64,000 nucleotides of DNA from Streptomyces clavifer (GTDB taxonomy: Bacteria; Actinomycetota; Actinomycetes; Streptomycetales; Streptomycetaceae), in the NCBI GenBank assembly GCA_014651175.1, contig BMWJ01000009.1:186001-250000 (forward strand), in the 5' to 3' direction. Each line of letters begins with the position of its first letter. Within the stretch, counting starts at the first letter, position 1. Positions 17,395-27,243 of the stretch are shown here, in pieces. A program made the translations under genes and the position numbers. The notes under the pieces were generated by a model. It had not been told where the DNA came from. It searched no databases and saw only the letters and a program-made list of their open reading frames with translations.

Positions 17395-18909
17395 CTACCG
17401 CGTCGCCGGCCCGTCCCGGTGGGCCCCGAGCCGGTTCGCCGTGTGGACGGCGCGCAGGACCGCGGCGGCCTTGTTGCGGCACTCGGTGTCCTCGCCCACC
17501 GGGTCGGAGTCGGCCACGACGCCCGCTCCGGCCTGGACATAGGCGGTGCCGTCACGGAGCAGGGCGGTCCGGATGGCGATGGCGGTGTCGGAGTCCCCGG
17601 CGAAGTCGAGGTAGCCGACGCAGCCCCCGTACAGGCCGCGGCGGGTGGGTTCGAGCTCCTCGATGATCTGCATGGCCCGCGGTTTGGGGGCTCCCGAGAG
17701 GGTGCCGGCGGGAAAGCACGCGGTGAGGACGTCGAAGGCGCTGCGGCCCTCGGCGACGCGCCCGGTGACGGTGGAGACGATGTGCATCACGTGCGAGTAC
17801 CGCTCGACGGACATGAAGTCGACGACCTCGACGCTGCCGGGTTCGCAGACCCGTCCCAGGTCGTTGCGGCCGAGGTCGACGAGCATCAGGTGCTCGGCGC
17901 GCTCCTTCGGGTCGGCGAGGAGTTCGTCGGCGAGCGCCTGGTCCTCCTGCGGAGTGGCGCCGCGGTGCCGGGTCCCGGCGATCGGGTGGACCATGGCCCG
18001 GCCGTCCTCGACCTTGACGAGCGCCTCCGGGCTGGAGCCGACGACGTCGAAGCCGTCGAAGCGGAAGAGGTACATGTACGGCGACGGGTTGGTGGCGCGC
18101 AGGACCCGGTAGACGTCCAACGCGGTTGCCGTGCAGGGCGTTTCGAAGCGCTGGGAGGGCACCACCTGGAAGGCCTCGCCGGCCCTGATGCGCTCCTTGA
18201 TGTCGTCGACGGCGTCCTGGTAGGCCGGGCCGCCCCACAGGGCGGTGTACGGCGGGAGTTCGGAGGGCGGCAGGACTGCGGGGGCGTTCTCGACGGGCCT
18301 GGACAGGTCCCGCTCCATGGCGTCGAGCCGGGCCACGGCGTCCGCGTGGGCCTCGTCGACGCCGGAGTCCAGGTCGTTGTGGTTGATCGCGTTGGCGATC
18401 AACAGGACCGTGCCGTCCCCGTGGTCGAGCACGGCGAGGTCGGAGGTGAGCAGCATCGTCAGCTCGGGGAGCTTCAGGTCGTCGCCGCCGTGCTCGGTGA
18501 TCTTCTCCAGCCGGCGCACGACGTCGTAGCCGAGATAGCCGACCATGCCTCCGGTGAACGGGGGCAGGCCTTCTCCGCCGACCAGGTCGCGAGGGGTGTG
18601 GAGGGTCTCGACGGTGGCGCGCAGCGCCTGCAGCGGGTCCCCGTCGAGGGGGACGCCGACGGGCGGGGTGCCCACCCAGCGGGCCTGACCGTCGACGGCC
18701 GTGAGGGTGGCCGCGCTGCGCACCCCGATGAAGGAGTAGCGGGACCAGGTGCGGCCGTTCTCCGCGGATTCGAGGAGGAAGGTGCCGGTGCGCTCGGCCG
18801 CGAGCTTGCGGTAGAGCCCGACCGGGGTGTCCCCGTCCGCGAGGAGCCGGCGGCTGACGGGGATGACGCGGCGGTCGACGGCGAGCTTGCGGAACGTCTC
18901 GAGATCCAT
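17395..18909 (-). CDS. trpE: Anthranilate synthase component I
   Basis: A 504-aa chorismate-utilising enzyme, the first committed step of tryptophan synthesis (chorismate plus ammonia to anthranilate). The C-terminal catalytic domain has [25 protein letters not shown] and [15 protein letters not shown], and ends in the usual [11 protein letters not shown] segment. The N-terminal domain has [15 protein letters not shown], the tryptophan feedback site region. The glutamine amidotransferase partner (TrpG) is not in the window. ATG 18909 is 11 bases from the hisI stop, so hisI and trpE are probably one transcript. Confidence 0.95.
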   Translation of the reverse strand: MDLETFRKLAVDRRVIPVSRRLLADGDTPVGLYRKLAAERTGTFLLESAENGRTWSRYSFIGVRSAATLTAVDGQARWVGTPPVGVPLDGDPLQALRATVETLHTPRDLVGGEGLPPFTGGMVGYLGYDVVRRLEKITEHGGDDLKLPELTMLLTSDLAVLDHGDGTVLLIANAINHNDLDSGVDEAHADAVARLDAMERDLSRPVENAPAVLPPSELPPYTALWGGPAYQDAVDDIKERIRAGEAFQVVPSQRFETPCTATALDVYRVLRATNPSPYMYLFRFDGFDVVGSSPEALVKVEDGRAMVHPIAGTRHRGATPQEDQALADELLADPKERAEHLMLVDLGRNDLGRVCEPGSVEVVDFMSVERYSHVMHIVSTVTGRVAEGRSAFDVLTACFPAGTLSGAPKPRAMQIIEELEPTRRGLYGGCVGYLDFAGDSDTAIAIRTALLRDGTAYVQAGAGVVADSDPVGEDTECRNKAAAVLRAVHTANRLGAHRDGPATR

Positions 18910-18920
18910 GGCGGCTGACC

Positions 18921-19301
18921 TTACTGGGGCGCGGAGAGCGGGAGGACGTCTGCGTCGAAGCAGGTGCGGTCGCCCGTGTGGCAGGCGGCACCGGTCTGGT
19001 CGACCTTCACCAGGACGGTGTCGGCGTCGCAGTCCAGGGCGACGGACACGACCTTCTGGATGTGGCCGGACGTGTCACCCTTGACCCAGTACTCCCGGCG
19101 GCTGCGTGACCAGTAGGTGCAGCGGCCCGTGGTGAGGGTGCGGTGCAGCGCCTCGTCGTCCATCCAGCCGAGCATGAGCACCTCGCCGGTGTCGTACTGC
19201 TGCGCGATGGCCGGGACCAGTCCGTCGGGGCCGCGCTTGAGGCGGGCGGCGACGGACGGATCGAGGCTGCTGGCGGGCGGGGTGCCGGGCGTGCTGGTCA
19301 T
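18921..19301 (-). CDS. hisI: Phosphoribosyl-AMP cyclohydrolase
   Basis: A 126-aa zinc enzyme opening the purine ring of phosphoribosyl-AMP in histidine synthesis. It carries [40 protein letters not shown] and [12 protein letters not shown], which together hold the metal-binding Cys, Asp and His residues. It lacks the fused HisE domain. It is detached from the main his operon (29.2-34.9 kb) and leads the trp transcript. ATG 19301 has ggag six bases upstream. Confidence 0.95.
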   Translation of the reverse strand: MTSTPGTPPASSLDPSVAARLKRGPDGLVPAIAQQYDTGEVLMLGWMDDEALHRTLTTGRCTYWSRSRREYWVKGDTSGHIQKVVSVALDCDADTVLVKVDQTGAACHTGDRTCFDADVLPLSAPQ

Positions 19302-19348
19302 GCGCTCCATTGTGCCGCGCCGGACGGGGCCGTCCGGGTGGGCGTCCA

Positions 19349-19379
19349 TTGGGCGGACCATGGGGGACGGTCGTACGCT
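19349..19379 (+). promoter_or_regulatory. Possible promoter giving a leaderless mRNA for the TIGR03085 gene
   Basis: A tacgct hexamer (19374-19379) ends 7 bases before the ATG at 19387, and ttgggc lies about 19 bases farther upstream. No Shine-Dalgarno sequence is present. This spacing is typical of Streptomyces leaderless transcripts, but the -35 match is poor. Confidence 0.3.
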
Positions 19380-19386
19380 GGCGTGC

Positions 19387-20019
19387 ATGTCGACCCATGC
19401 GAAGCGTGAACGTCTTCTGCTCGCCGACCTGTTGGAAGCGGCGGGTCCTGAGGCACCGACCCTGTGCAACGGCTGGAAGACCCGTGATCTGGCCGCCCAT
19501 GTCGTGGTGCGCGAGCGCCGTGCGGACGCGGCCGGCGGGATCGTGCTGGGTGTGCTGAAGAACCGGCTGGAGCGGGTGCAGGCCGAATTCGCCGCGAAAC
19601 CTTACGAGGAACTGATCCAGCTGCTCCGCACGGGGCCGCCGCGGATGTCACCCTTCGGGCTGAAGCAGCTGGACGAGGCGGCCAACACGGTCGAGTTCTA
19701 CATCCACGCCGAGGACGTGCGCCGGGCCCAGCCCGACTGGTCCCGGCGCGACCTGGACCCGGTCTTCGCCGATGTGCTGTGGTCCCGTACCGAGAAGACG
19801 GCCAGGATGCTGGGCCGCCGGGCCCCGGTCGGTGTGGTGCTGCGGCGCCCCGACGGCCAGACGGTGGTGGCGCACAAGGGCGCCCCGGTGGTGACGGTCA
19901 CCGGGGAGCCGGGTGAGCTGCTGCTGTTCGCCGCGGGCAGGCAGGACGCGGCACGGGTGGATCTGGACGGCGACAAGGACGCGCTGGCCCGGCTGCGTAC
20001 GGCGGAGCTCGGGCTGTAG
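19387..20019 (+). CDS. TIGR03085 family protein (DinB/maleylpyruvate-isomerase-like fold)
   Basis: A 210-aa protein. Its first half resembles the mycothiol-dependent maleylpyruvate isomerase N-terminal domain: [22 protein letters not shown] with a potential metal His, and [16 protein letters not shown] with a second His and Asp. Family members are putative metal-binding proteins of unknown reaction, possibly mycothiol-dependent. The gene is divergent from hisI with an 85-base shared promoter region and probably starts without a leader. It ends at a strong hairpin shared with the converging symporter gene. Confidence 0.82.
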   Translation: MSTHAKRERLLLADLLEAAGPEAPTLCNGWKTRDLAAHVVVRERRADAAGGIVLGVLKNRLERVQAEFAAKPYEELIQLLRTGPPRMSPFGLKQLDEAANTVEFYIHAEDVRRAQPDWSRRDLDPVFADVLWSRTEKTARMLGRRAPVGVVLRRPDGQTVVAHKGAPVVTVTGEPGELLLFAAGRQDAARVDLDGDKDALARLRTAELGL

Positions 20020-20035
20020 GACCAATCGTCGAGCT

Positions 20036-20067
20036 GCCGTGGCCGGGCGGCACCGCCCGGCCACGGC
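20036..20067. terminator. Bidirectional GC-rich terminator hairpin
   Basis: The arms gccgtggccgggcgg (20036-20050) and ccgcccggccacggc (20053-20067) are perfectly complementary, with the innermost pairs opening to form the loop. It is 17 bases after the TIGR03085 stop and 4 bases from the end of the converging symporter gene, so it serves both. Confidence 0.8.
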
Positions 20068-20070
20068 GGC

Positions 20071-21669
20071 TCAGGCGCCGCCACCCGCCCGCGCGGGCGG
20101 GTGGCGCGTCCGGTGGCGGGGCCCGTCGTGCGGTGTGTCCCGTACGGGTCTCGACCCCAGAAGTCCGAGGAGGAATCCGGCGGGAATCGTGACCAGGCCC
20201 GGCGTCTGGAGCGGGAACACGTCGAAGTCCCACTCGGGGAAGAGCGCGACGGGGGTGCCGGAGAACGCCGGCGAAAGGATCATCAGGGCCACGATCAGCG
20301 GCAGCGTTCCGTATACCGTCCAGCGCACCCCCCGGGCGTTGAAGCCCGGCCGGAAGAGGGCGTACAGCAGGACGGGCGGCAGGACCGAGGCCGCCGCCGC
20401 GAACGACAGGGAGAGCAGCACCTGGGGGTTGCGGTCGTGGGTGTACGCCGAGAGGAGCACGGCGAACGCCCCGATGGCGAGGACGGCCCAGCGGGCCCGG
20501 CGGATCTCCCGGCCTGACGCCTTGCCGGTGCCCTGGGCGCCGGACTTCACCGCGAAGTCGCGGGCCAGGGAGGAGGCGGCGGCCAGGGTGATGCCGGCCA
20601 CCGCGGCCAGGGTGGTGGCGAAGGCGGCGCAGGCCACGAGCGCGAACAGCGGGCTGTCCCGCGGACCGTCGGCGCCGGGGTCCAGGGCACTGGTCACCAT
20701 CAGCAGCGCGGTGCCGCCCGCCGGATCGGCGGCGCGCAGGAGGTCCCGCCCGATCAGGGCGGAGGCGCCGAGTCCGACGATGACGATGCCGGTGCACAGG
20801 AGGGCGACCGGGGCCACCGCCCAGACACCGGCCCGGCGCGCGGTCAGGGCGTCGCGTATCGGGTGCAGCCGCATCGTGATGTGCGGCATGCAGGCGGCGC
20901 CGAGGACGAGGGTGAGCTGGAAGCCGATCAGGTCGAGGCCCCCCGCGAGGCCGTGGCCGAACTGCAGGCCGGGCATCGCGTAGTCGCCGCCCGCCTTACT
21001 GCCCACTTGGGCGGCGTCGAAGAGGGCGAACGGGGACCAGTCGAAGCGGGCGAGGACGAGCCCCGCGAGGAGGGTGACGGCGGCCAGCACCACGGCGACC
21101 TTGAGGATCTGGATGAAGCCGGTCCCGCGCATGCCGCCGAACGCCGAGTAGCAGACCATCAGGGCGCCGCTGGCGACCGTGCAGCCGGTGAGCGCACCGT
21201 CGGGGAGCCCGAACATCGCCGTCATGACGTGCCCGGCGGTGGTCAGCTGGACGAGCAGCAGGGGGGCGAGGACGACGAGCGTGGCGATGCCCAGCGCGCG
21301 GCGTACGGAGCCGTCCCCGAGCCGGTCCGCCAGGAAGTCGCCCAGGGTGAACACCCCCTGACGGCGCAGCCGTTCGGCGAAGAGGCGCATGACCAGGACC
21401 AGCGAGGCGACGGTGGCGAGGGCGAACAGGACGCCGTCGAATCCGGCGAGCGCGACGGATCCGGTGGTGGAGAGCAGGGTGGCCGCGGACACGTAGTCAC
21501 CGGCGATGGCGAGCCCGCCGCCTACGGGGCCGAGGGAGGCACCGCCCGCGTAGAAGTGTTCCGGGTCGTCCTGGTCCGCCGCGGCCAGACCGCACAGCAG
21601 CAGGGACACCGCGACGAAGCCGAGGAAGATGACCACGGCCAGGGACCGTGCGTCGATCGCGCCGCTCAC
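20071..21669 (-). CDS. Sodium:solute symporter family protein (acetate/monocarboxylate type)
   Basis: A 532-aa membrane protein with about 13 hydrophobic segments of the SSS family. The segment after TM1 reads DPEHFYAGGASLGPVGGGLAIAGDYVSAATLLSTTG, typical of the ActP/MctC branch that imports short monocarboxylates with Na+ or H+. YSAFGGMRGTGFIQILKV and LGAACMPHITMRLHPI are other family blocks. GTG 21669 is chosen with cggag nearby. It lies downstream of a PucR-type regulator on the same strand, which may control it, though a hairpin separates them. The substrate is not certain. Confidence 0.87.
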   Translation of the reverse strand: MSGAIDARSLAVVIFLGFVAVSLLLCGLAAADQDDPEHFYAGGASLGPVGGGLAIAGDYVSAATLLSTTGSVALAGFDGVLFALATVASLVLVMRLFAERLRRQGVFTLGDFLADRLGDGSVRRALGIATLVVLAPLLLVQLTTAGHVMTAMFGLPDGALTGCTVASGALMVCYSAFGGMRGTGFIQILKVAVVLAAVTLLAGLVLARFDWSPFALFDAAQVGSKAGGDYAMPGLQFGHGLAGGLDLIGFQLTLVLGAACMPHITMRLHPIRDALTARRAGVWAVAPVALLCTGIVIVGLGASALIGRDLLRAADPAGGTALLMVTSALDPGADGPRDSPLFALVACAAFATTLAAVAGITLAAASSLARDFAVKSGAQGTGKASGREIRRARWAVLAIGAFAVLLSAYTHDRNPQVLLSLSFAAAASVLPPVLLYALFRPGFNARGVRWTVYGTLPLIVALMILSPAFSGTPVALFPEWDFDVFPLQTPGLVTIPAGFLLGLLGSRPVRDTPHDGPRHRTRHPPARAGGGA

Positions 21670-21856
21670 CGGATTCGCTCCGCCGGTTCGGCCGTACAAG
21701 GGGCAGCTGATGGCATGCGCGCCAGGGCATCAGGCGCGCAGGGCGCGGTACAGGGGGCGGGGCGTGGGCGCGGCGCCCGTACAGCCCTCCCGGCCCGGTC
21801 GTGTGCGTCCGCACAACGTCACCACCGGACCTGGGAGTCGTGTGTTGCGCGGGGAC

Positions 21857-21889
21857 GGGCCGGCGCGGCGCCCCGTGCGGCGCCGGCCC
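21857..21889 (-). terminator. Hairpin after the PucR-type regulator
   Basis: Perfect 10-bp arms gggccggcgc (21857-21866) and gcgccggccc (21880-21889) with a 13-base GC-rich loop. It lies 5 bases past the regulator stop in the minus direction, and probably ends that transcript before the symporter gene. Confidence 0.55.
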
Positions 21890-21893
21890 CGGC

Positions 21894-23243
21894 TCAGCCG
21901 CCCAGGAGCCGCCGCGCCGCCAGGGCCAGCGAGACCTCGACGGCGTCCGAGGGCCGCGTCAGGCAGCGCCCCGTCAGCTGCTCGAACCGCCGAAGCCGGT
22001 TCAGCACCGTGTTGCGGTGGCAGTACAGCCGCGCGCCGGCCCGCTGCGCCGACCCGTCGGAGTCGAGCCACGCGGTCAGCGTCTCGATGATCACGTCCCG
22101 GTCCGAGGGGTCGAGCCGGTCGAGCGGCCCGAGGACCCGGTCGGCCAGCGCGGTGCCGAGGCCGGGTGAGGATACGACGAGCGCGGTCGGCAGGTGCTCG
22201 TCGAGCAGGACGGTGCCGCCGGACGCCGGGCAGGCCCGCAGCGCCGTCTCCGCGAGGCGCCGGGCGTCGCCCACCGAGGCGAGCCCGTCGACCACGGAGC
22301 TGATCCCGACCCGGGTGCCGGGCGGCGCGGTCAGGTCCGCGGCCACCGAGGCGAGTGCGTCCCGCCCCGGGGTCCCGGACGGCCCGCCGTTGGCGTCGGC
22401 GTCCCCCTCGCTCGGGACGGCCTCGTGGGCCGCGGCCGGTACGGCCTCCAGCGGCAGGACGGCCAGTTCCGTATCACCCGCCGTGTGCCAGAGCACGTGC
22501 GTCCCCTCGGGCAGGGTCAGCGGCGGCCGGTCCGTGCCGTGCGGCGCGCGGCGCGCGGTGGCGACCGCGAGCACCGCGTACCGCCCCTGCACGGGGAGCC
22601 CCAGCATCGCCGCGGCGTCGGGCAGGTCGGCGATCCGGGCGGTGCCGTCCAGCAGCGCCGCCGTCATCAGGCGCTGCTGGTTCTCGCGGCGCCAGGTGAG
22701 GCGCCGCTCGGCCTGCCGGTACGCCTCGGCGACGACCCCGCAGTGCTCGTCGACGAAGTTCCAGACGTCCGCCGCGACATGGACGAGCAGCCGGATGTCC
22801 TCGGGGTGGCGGCGGGCGGTGTCGTCGACCAGGTCCTGCCAGACCATGGCCCCGCCCATCCGGAAGGCGTGCATGACCGCGTCGAGCGGTACGCCCTGCT
22901 CGGCGCGGGTCTCGCCGATCCACCGGGAGGTGCGGTGGGCGGCGTCGCGGAACTCCCGGGGCTGGATCAGGGAGGCGACGTTGTGCCGCAGCGAGTGGTG
23001 GACCTCCTGCCAGATCTCGGCGGGCTCGGCCTCGATCGCGGTGCGGTAGGCGGGCTCCTGCTCCCGCAGCGCCTCGACGAGCCGGTCCGTGAGCTCCGGC
23101 AGCGACTCCAGGAGCACGCGGGCCGCCCGGTGGAGCACGGCGACGGCCTCGCGGTCGGCCAGGGAGCGGAAGCGGTGCGGCAGCGGGGCGACGGGGGGCG
23201 GTCCGTGCAGCGCCCTGATCCGTGAACGTACGACCTGTGGCAT
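21894..23243 (-). CDS. PucR-type transcriptional regulator
   Basis: A 449-aa regulator. The C-terminal 60 residues carry the PucR helix-turn-helix: TAWLDSDGSAQRAGARLYCHRNTVLNRLRRFEQLTGR. The middle has a GGDEF-like CdaR region (VGISSVVDGLASVGDARRLAETAL). The N-terminal half is helical, with similarity to the RsbRD/PucR input region. Such proteins usually sense a small molecule and regulate nearby catabolic or transport genes; here the monocarboxylate-type symporter just downstream is the obvious candidate target. ATG 23243 has a ggtggagg site. No signal peptide or membrane segment. Confidence 0.87.
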   Translation of the reverse strand: MPQVVRSRIRALHGPPPVAPLPHRFRSLADREAVAVLHRAARVLLESLPELTDRLVEALREQEPAYRTAIEAEPAEIWQEVHHSLRHNVASLIQPREFRDAAHRTSRWIGETRAEQGVPLDAVMHAFRMGGAMVWQDLVDDTARRHPEDIRLLVHVAADVWNFVDEHCGVVAEAYRQAERRLTWRRENQQRLMTAALLDGTARIADLPDAAAMLGLPVQGRYAVLAVATARRAPHGTDRPPLTLPEGTHVLWHTAGDTELAVLPLEAVPAAAHEAVPSEGDADANGGPSGTPGRDALASVAADLTAPPGTRVGISSVVDGLASVGDARRLAETALRACPASGGTVLLDEHLPTALVVSSPGLGTALADRVLGPLDRLDPSDRDVIIETLTAWLDSDGSAQRAGARLYCHRNTVLNRLRRFEQLTGRCLTRPSDAVEVSLALAARRLLGG

Positions 23244-23443
23244 GGCGGCCTCCACCGGGAATCGGCCGGCTCCGGATAAGCCGGCCCGGTGCGCGGCCGG
23301 CCCCGGCATTGGGCAGGCGCACACCGAATGATCCTGACGACCGCAGAATGGCATACCGCCCGGTCGGTACCTAGGGGTGTGCGCCGTTCTTCTCATCACG
23401 GTCCTGCAACCTCGCCGTAACAGCCGGTGCCCGCCGGGTCCGG

Positions 23444-26194
23444 TCAGCGGTCCAGCAGCCGTGCGAGCTCGGTCCGGGACCGCACTCCGAGCGCGGCGAA
23501 GACGTTGCGCAGATGGTGGTCGACCGTCCGCGGGCTCACCGAGAGCCGCAGCGCCACCTCGCGGTTGGTGGCGCCCTCCGCCACGCAGCGGGCTATCCGC
23601 TGCTGCTGCGGGGTCAGACCGGCCAGCGGCCCCGCGGCGCCCTGGTCCGGCACGTCCACCGCCTCACCGGCCGCCCGCAGTTCCCCGCCCGCCCGGTCGG
23701 CCCAGGCGCGGGCGGAGCAGCGCTCGAAGGCGACCAGGGCGTCGCGCAGCGGGCCGCGCGCCTCACGGGTGCGCCGGCGCCTGCGCAGGGACTGGCCGTG
23801 GAGCAGCTGGGTGCGGGCCCGCTCGAAATCGCCTCCCGCCCGGTCGTGGTGGGCGAGCGCAGCCTCGTAGTGCGCGGCGACCTCGTCCGGGGGCGCCAGC
23901 AGCGCGCGGCAGCGGGCCAGCTGGGCGGGGACCTGCGGGTCGGTGGTCCGGTCCGCCCACAGCGCGAACTCGGCGACGGCCGCAGCGAGATCGCCGGCTC
24001 CTTCGTCCGCGCGTCCGGAGAGGACCACGGCCTCGACGTAGCACGGTACGGCGAGCAAGCGGGTCGCGAAGTGCCCCGCCCTCGGGCCCGGCCTGACGAG
24101 CGGTCCGAGCCTGGCCGCCGCCGCGCCGGGCCGTCCGGCCGCCAGGTCCGCGCGGGCGACCGCCCAGGTGGCGAGCATGGCCGCCTGGGTCAGGCCGTGC
24201 GGCCCCGCACCGGCGAGGGCGGCGTCGGCATGGGCGGCGCAGGCCTCGGCGGGCCCTTCGACGGAGGCGGCGAGCGCGAGCACGGCGTGCAGATGGGTGG
24301 CCCCGTTGGGCTGCCCCGTGCGCCGGGCGGCGTGCAGGCCCTCCAGCGCGTGGGCGCGGGCCCTGGCGTGCTGCCCGGCGCGAAGTTCGGCGTAGGCGAG
24401 CTGCTCCAGGGCCTGCGGGAGCAGGGCGTCCGGCCCCCGGGTGCGTACGGCGGCGAGGGCGCGGGCCCCGGTCCGGCATGCCTCGTCGACCTCGCCGAGC
24501 ACCAGGGCGCAGACGCCCGCCCGCAGCAGCTCGCCCGGACTGTCGGATCGTTCCGCGGTGTCCAGGCAGCACCGCAGCAGCGCGTGGCCCCGCTCGGTGC
24601 GCCCGGCGAGCACGGCGCACATCCCGGCCCGGTACTGCGCCATGGTCCGGTCGCTGGCGGGGACGGGTACGCGGGTCATGGCATCCAGGTAGGCGATGGC
24701 GTCCCCCATGTCCCAGGCGGCCTCCGCGGCACCGAACAGGGCATCCAGGGTTCGGCGCGCGTCGTGCGGCGCCAGCAGGGACGCCGCGGTCAGGAGGGCC
24801 TCACGGGCGTCGGCGGCCGGCCCGTCGCGCAGTGCCAGCATGCCGCGCACGTAGGGCGCGGCGCCCCCGGCGAGGTGGGCGCCAACGCGGGCCATCAGGG
24901 CGCGGGCCCGGCCGGCGTCCCCGGCCAGCCTGGCCTGGTCTGCGGCGGCGGTGAAGCGCGCGGCGCGCACCGCGTCGTCGGTGGAGAGCGCGGCGGCACG
25001 GGCCAGTGCGGCCGACCGCTCGGCGTGCGGGTGCGGGGCGGCGGCCGCCGCCTCCAGCTGTCCGGCGAGCGCGGCGTCCGGGCCGGGTACGGCGCAGGAC
25101 AGCTGGACGAGTGCGGGCAGCGAGGGTGCGCCCGGCCCGGCGAGCAGCGACGAGAGGAGCTCGTGCACGGCCCGGCGCCGTCCCGGCGGAGCCCGGTGCA
25201 GGACCGCGCGGCGCAGCAGCGGATGGCTGAAGTGCACCCGGCTGCCGGATCGTTGGAGGGCTCCGGCGCTGCCGGCGGGGGCGAACAGGACCCGGTCGAG
25301 GTGGGCGGCCGACAGCCCGGCACCGGCTCCGGCCCGCAGCAGCAGGGCGGCGTCCGTCCCCGCCCCCTCCGGCTCGTGCTCCTCCGCCGCGGCGGCCAGC
25401 AGGAGGAGGGTGCGGGTGTCCGGGGAGAGCCCGTCGAGCTGTGCGGCGTGGGCGTCCAGGACGCTCTCGCCGCCGGGCAGCGGATAGGGCAGCGCGGTGC
25501 GCCCGGCCAGTTGGTCGGGGGTGAGGCGGCCGACGAGTCCGGCCAGCAGCCGCGGGTTGCCGGCCGCCTCCCGGACGAGTTCGCTGCGCACGACGGGGTC
25601 GACGTCGCCGGCGCCCTCGGTGAACCGGTCCAGGAGGGCGGCGGTCGCGTCGGCGTCGAGCGGGCCGAGGCGGAGCGCGGGCAGCCCGGCGAAACAGGGC
25701 TCGTCGGCGGCGCCGATCACCACGGCGACCCGGCTGCCCGCGCCGAGCCTGCGGGCCACGAAGCCGAGTGCGGCCCGGGAGTCGGGATCCCAGGCGTGCG
25801 CGTCGTCCACGCAGACCAGCAGGGGCTGTTCGGCACCCATCGCGCGCAGCAGCGTGAGCAGGCCGCCGGGGCTGATGCCGGAGCGCAGGACCCGGTCGGG
25901 CGGGACGGGGAGCGGGCCGGGGGCGGAGCAGAGCAGGGCGTGCAGCCCGCTGTAGGGCAGTCGTTCCTCGGCGGGGGACGCGGCGGCGTACAGTACGGGC
26001 CCCTCACGTCCCGCGCGGTAGTCGGCGGCGGTCCGGTCCAGCAGGGCGGTGCGGCCGAGGCCGGGCGGTGAGCTCAGCACGAGCGCTCCGCCGTCCCCTG
26101 CCCGCAGCTGTCCCAACAGGGCTTCCAGGATGGCGAGTTCACCGCTGCGGCCGTACAGCCGGAGCGGACTGTGCACGGTCGTCGATGGGGTCAC
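23444..26194 (-). CDS. Large LuxR-family (LAL) regulator with AAA-type ATPase domain
   Basis: A 916-aa LAL/MalT-like activator: an N-terminal AAA-type domain, a long alpha-helical (TPR-like) middle and a C-terminal LuxR helix-turn-helix (LTPQQQRIARCVAEGATNREVALRLS, then SPRTVDHHLRNVF). Walker B is intact (LLVCVDDAH). The Walker A is PPGLGRT with Arg48 where Lys is expected, so ATP use may be altered. LAL proteins often control secondary metabolism, sugar use or hydrolase genes. GTG 26194 lacks an upstream Shine-Dalgarno match. It is divergent from an alpha/beta hydrolase gene 161 bases away, a likely target by context. Confidence 0.88.
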   Translation of the reverse strand: MTPSTTVHSPLRLYGRSGELAILEALLGQLRAGDGGALVLSSPPGLGRTALLDRTAADYRAGREGPVLYAAASPAEERLPYSGLHALLCSAPGPLPVPPDRVLRSGISPGGLLTLLRAMGAEQPLLVCVDDAHAWDPDSRAALGFVARRLGAGSRVAVVIGAADEPCFAGLPALRLGPLDADATAALLDRFTEGAGDVDPVVRSELVREAAGNPRLLAGLVGRLTPDQLAGRTALPYPLPGGESVLDAHAAQLDGLSPDTRTLLLLAAAAEEHEPEGAGTDAALLLRAGAGAGLSAAHLDRVLFAPAGSAGALQRSGSRVHFSHPLLRRAVLHRAPPGRRRAVHELLSSLLAGPGAPSLPALVQLSCAVPGPDAALAGQLEAAAAAPHPHAERSAALARAAALSTDDAVRAARFTAAADQARLAGDAGRARALMARVGAHLAGGAAPYVRGMLALRDGPAADAREALLTAASLLAPHDARRTLDALFGAAEAAWDMGDAIAYLDAMTRVPVPASDRTMAQYRAGMCAVLAGRTERGHALLRCCLDTAERSDSPGELLRAGVCALVLGEVDEACRTGARALAAVRTRGPDALLPQALEQLAYAELRAGQHARARAHALEGLHAARRTGQPNGATHLHAVLALAASVEGPAEACAAHADAALAGAGPHGLTQAAMLATWAVARADLAAGRPGAAAARLGPLVRPGPRAGHFATRLLAVPCYVEAVVLSGRADEGAGDLAAAVAEFALWADRTTDPQVPAQLARCRALLAPPDEVAAHYEAALAHHDRAGGDFERARTQLLHGQSLRRRRRTREARGPLRDALVAFERCSARAWADRAGGELRAAGEAVDVPDQGAAGPLAGLTPQQQRIARCVAEGATNREVALRLSVSPRTVDHHLRNVFAALGVRSRTELARLLDR

Positions 26195-26355
26195 GCTCTC
26201 ACGTTACTTCCGCGTAAACAGCGTCGGAAGGTTCGCGTCCGCCCCCCGTCCCGGGGTGGCCCGGTGCGGTGCGCGCTCCCAACAGAAGGCGGTCCGGACT
26301 GTGCGGGGGCACAGTCACGGCACGGTCCGCGGCGCCACGCCCGTAACGTCGGTGC

Positions 26356-27129
26356 ATGACTGATGAATTCCGTACACACGACGGTCTGACCCTGCGGTAC
26401 TGGTCCTGGTCGCGGAACCCGGACCGTGCCCTGCCCCCGGTCGTGCTGCTGCACGGCTTCGCCGTCCACGCACGGCTGAACTGGGAGGGCCCCGGGACGG
26501 TCGAGGCCCTGGTCGCGCGGGGCCGCCGGGTGTACGCCCTGGATGCGCGCGGTCACGGCGAATCGGACAGGCCGCACGACGACACGTTCTACGGGGAGTC
26601 GCTGATGGCCCGTGACGTCCGTCTGCTGATCGACCGCACGGGGGCGGACCGCGTGCACCTGGCGGGCTATTCCATGGGGGCCGTGGTGGCGCTGCTCGCG
26701 GCGGCCGACGACGCCCGGGTCAGCCGGCTCGTGGTCGGCGGGATAGGCGCGGGCGCGGTGGAGGTGGGCGGTCTGGACACCCGGGCGATGCCGCCGGAGC
26801 TGGTCTCGGCGGCGCTGACGGCCGAGGACGCGGCGGACGCACCCGAGCGGACGCGTGGCTTCCGGGTGCTGGCCGACGTGTCGGGCGCCGACCGGCTGGC
26901 GCTGGCCGCGCAGATACGGGCCGTGCACCGGGACGCGCTGCCGCTGGACCGGATCACGGTCCCGACGCTCGTCCTCGCCGGTGCGGGCGACCCCCTGGCG
27001 ACCCGGCCCGAGGTGCTGGCCTCGGCGATCGCGGGGGCGGAGCTGACCGTGCTGCCGGGTGACCATCTGACGGCCGTGCGCGACCCCGGGTTCGCCGAGG
27101 CCATCGCCTCGTTCCTCGCCCGGGACTGA
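26356..27129 (+). CDS. Alpha/beta hydrolase
   Basis: A 257-aa cytosolic alpha/beta hydrolase. The nucleophile elbow is LAGYSMGAVVAL (Ser near 111); the oxyanion region is VLLHGFAVHARLNW; DARGHGESDRP follows; VLAGAGDPLATRP holds the acid and PGDHLTAVRD the catalytic His. The substrate is unknown; esters or lactones are likely. The ATG at 26356 has no ribosome site and follows taacgt 7 bases upstream, so a leaderless transcript is possible. It is divergent from the LAL regulator, which may control it. Confidence 0.87.
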   Translation: MTDEFRTHDGLTLRYWSWSRNPDRALPPVVLLHGFAVHARLNWEGPGTVEALVARGRRVYALDARGHGESDRPHDDTFYGESLMARDVRLLIDRTGADRVHLAGYSMGAVVALLAAADDARVSRLVVGGIGAGAVEVGGLDTRAMPPELVSAALTAEDAADAPERTRGFRVLADVSGADRLALAAQIRAVHRDALPLDRITVPTLVLAGAGDPLATRPEVLASAIAGAELTVLPGDHLTAVRDPGFAEAIASFLARD

Positions 27130-27189
27130 ACGGCGGGAAGGTCCCGCGGCGGCGGACGCCGGCTGCGGGAAGGGGCCGGACCCCACGGC

Positions 27190-27211
27190 CCCCGGCTCGG
27201 CTCCGCCGGGG
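27190..27211. terminator. Weak hairpin between converging genes
   Basis: Seven-bp arms ccccggc and gccgggg around tcggctcc, in the GC-rich space between the converging hydrolase and small membrane-protein genes. A plausible but unexceptional terminator. Confidence 0.35.
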
Positions 27212-27243
27212 TACCGGCGCCGCCCCCTCCCTCGGTGCGGTAC

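Noticed and set aside
16708-18918. 736-codon plus-strand frame opposite trpE and its neighbours
   Set aside because: Antisense to trpE motifs such as [12 protein letters not shown]; no domain of its own.
19302-19386. Leader peptide with Trp or His codons before hisI-trpE
   Set aside because: The 85-base space has no short frame rich in Trp or His codons, so classical attenuation is not supported here.
23513-26071. 852-codon plus-strand frame opposite the LAL regulator
   Set aside because: Antisense shadow; Gly/Arg/Gln-rich without any domain, while the minus strand encodes a clear LAL protein.
26195-26355. Bidirectional promoter with defined -35/-10 elements
   Set aside because: The divergent arrangement is real, but no convincing hexamer pair with 16-18 base spacing was found on either strand.
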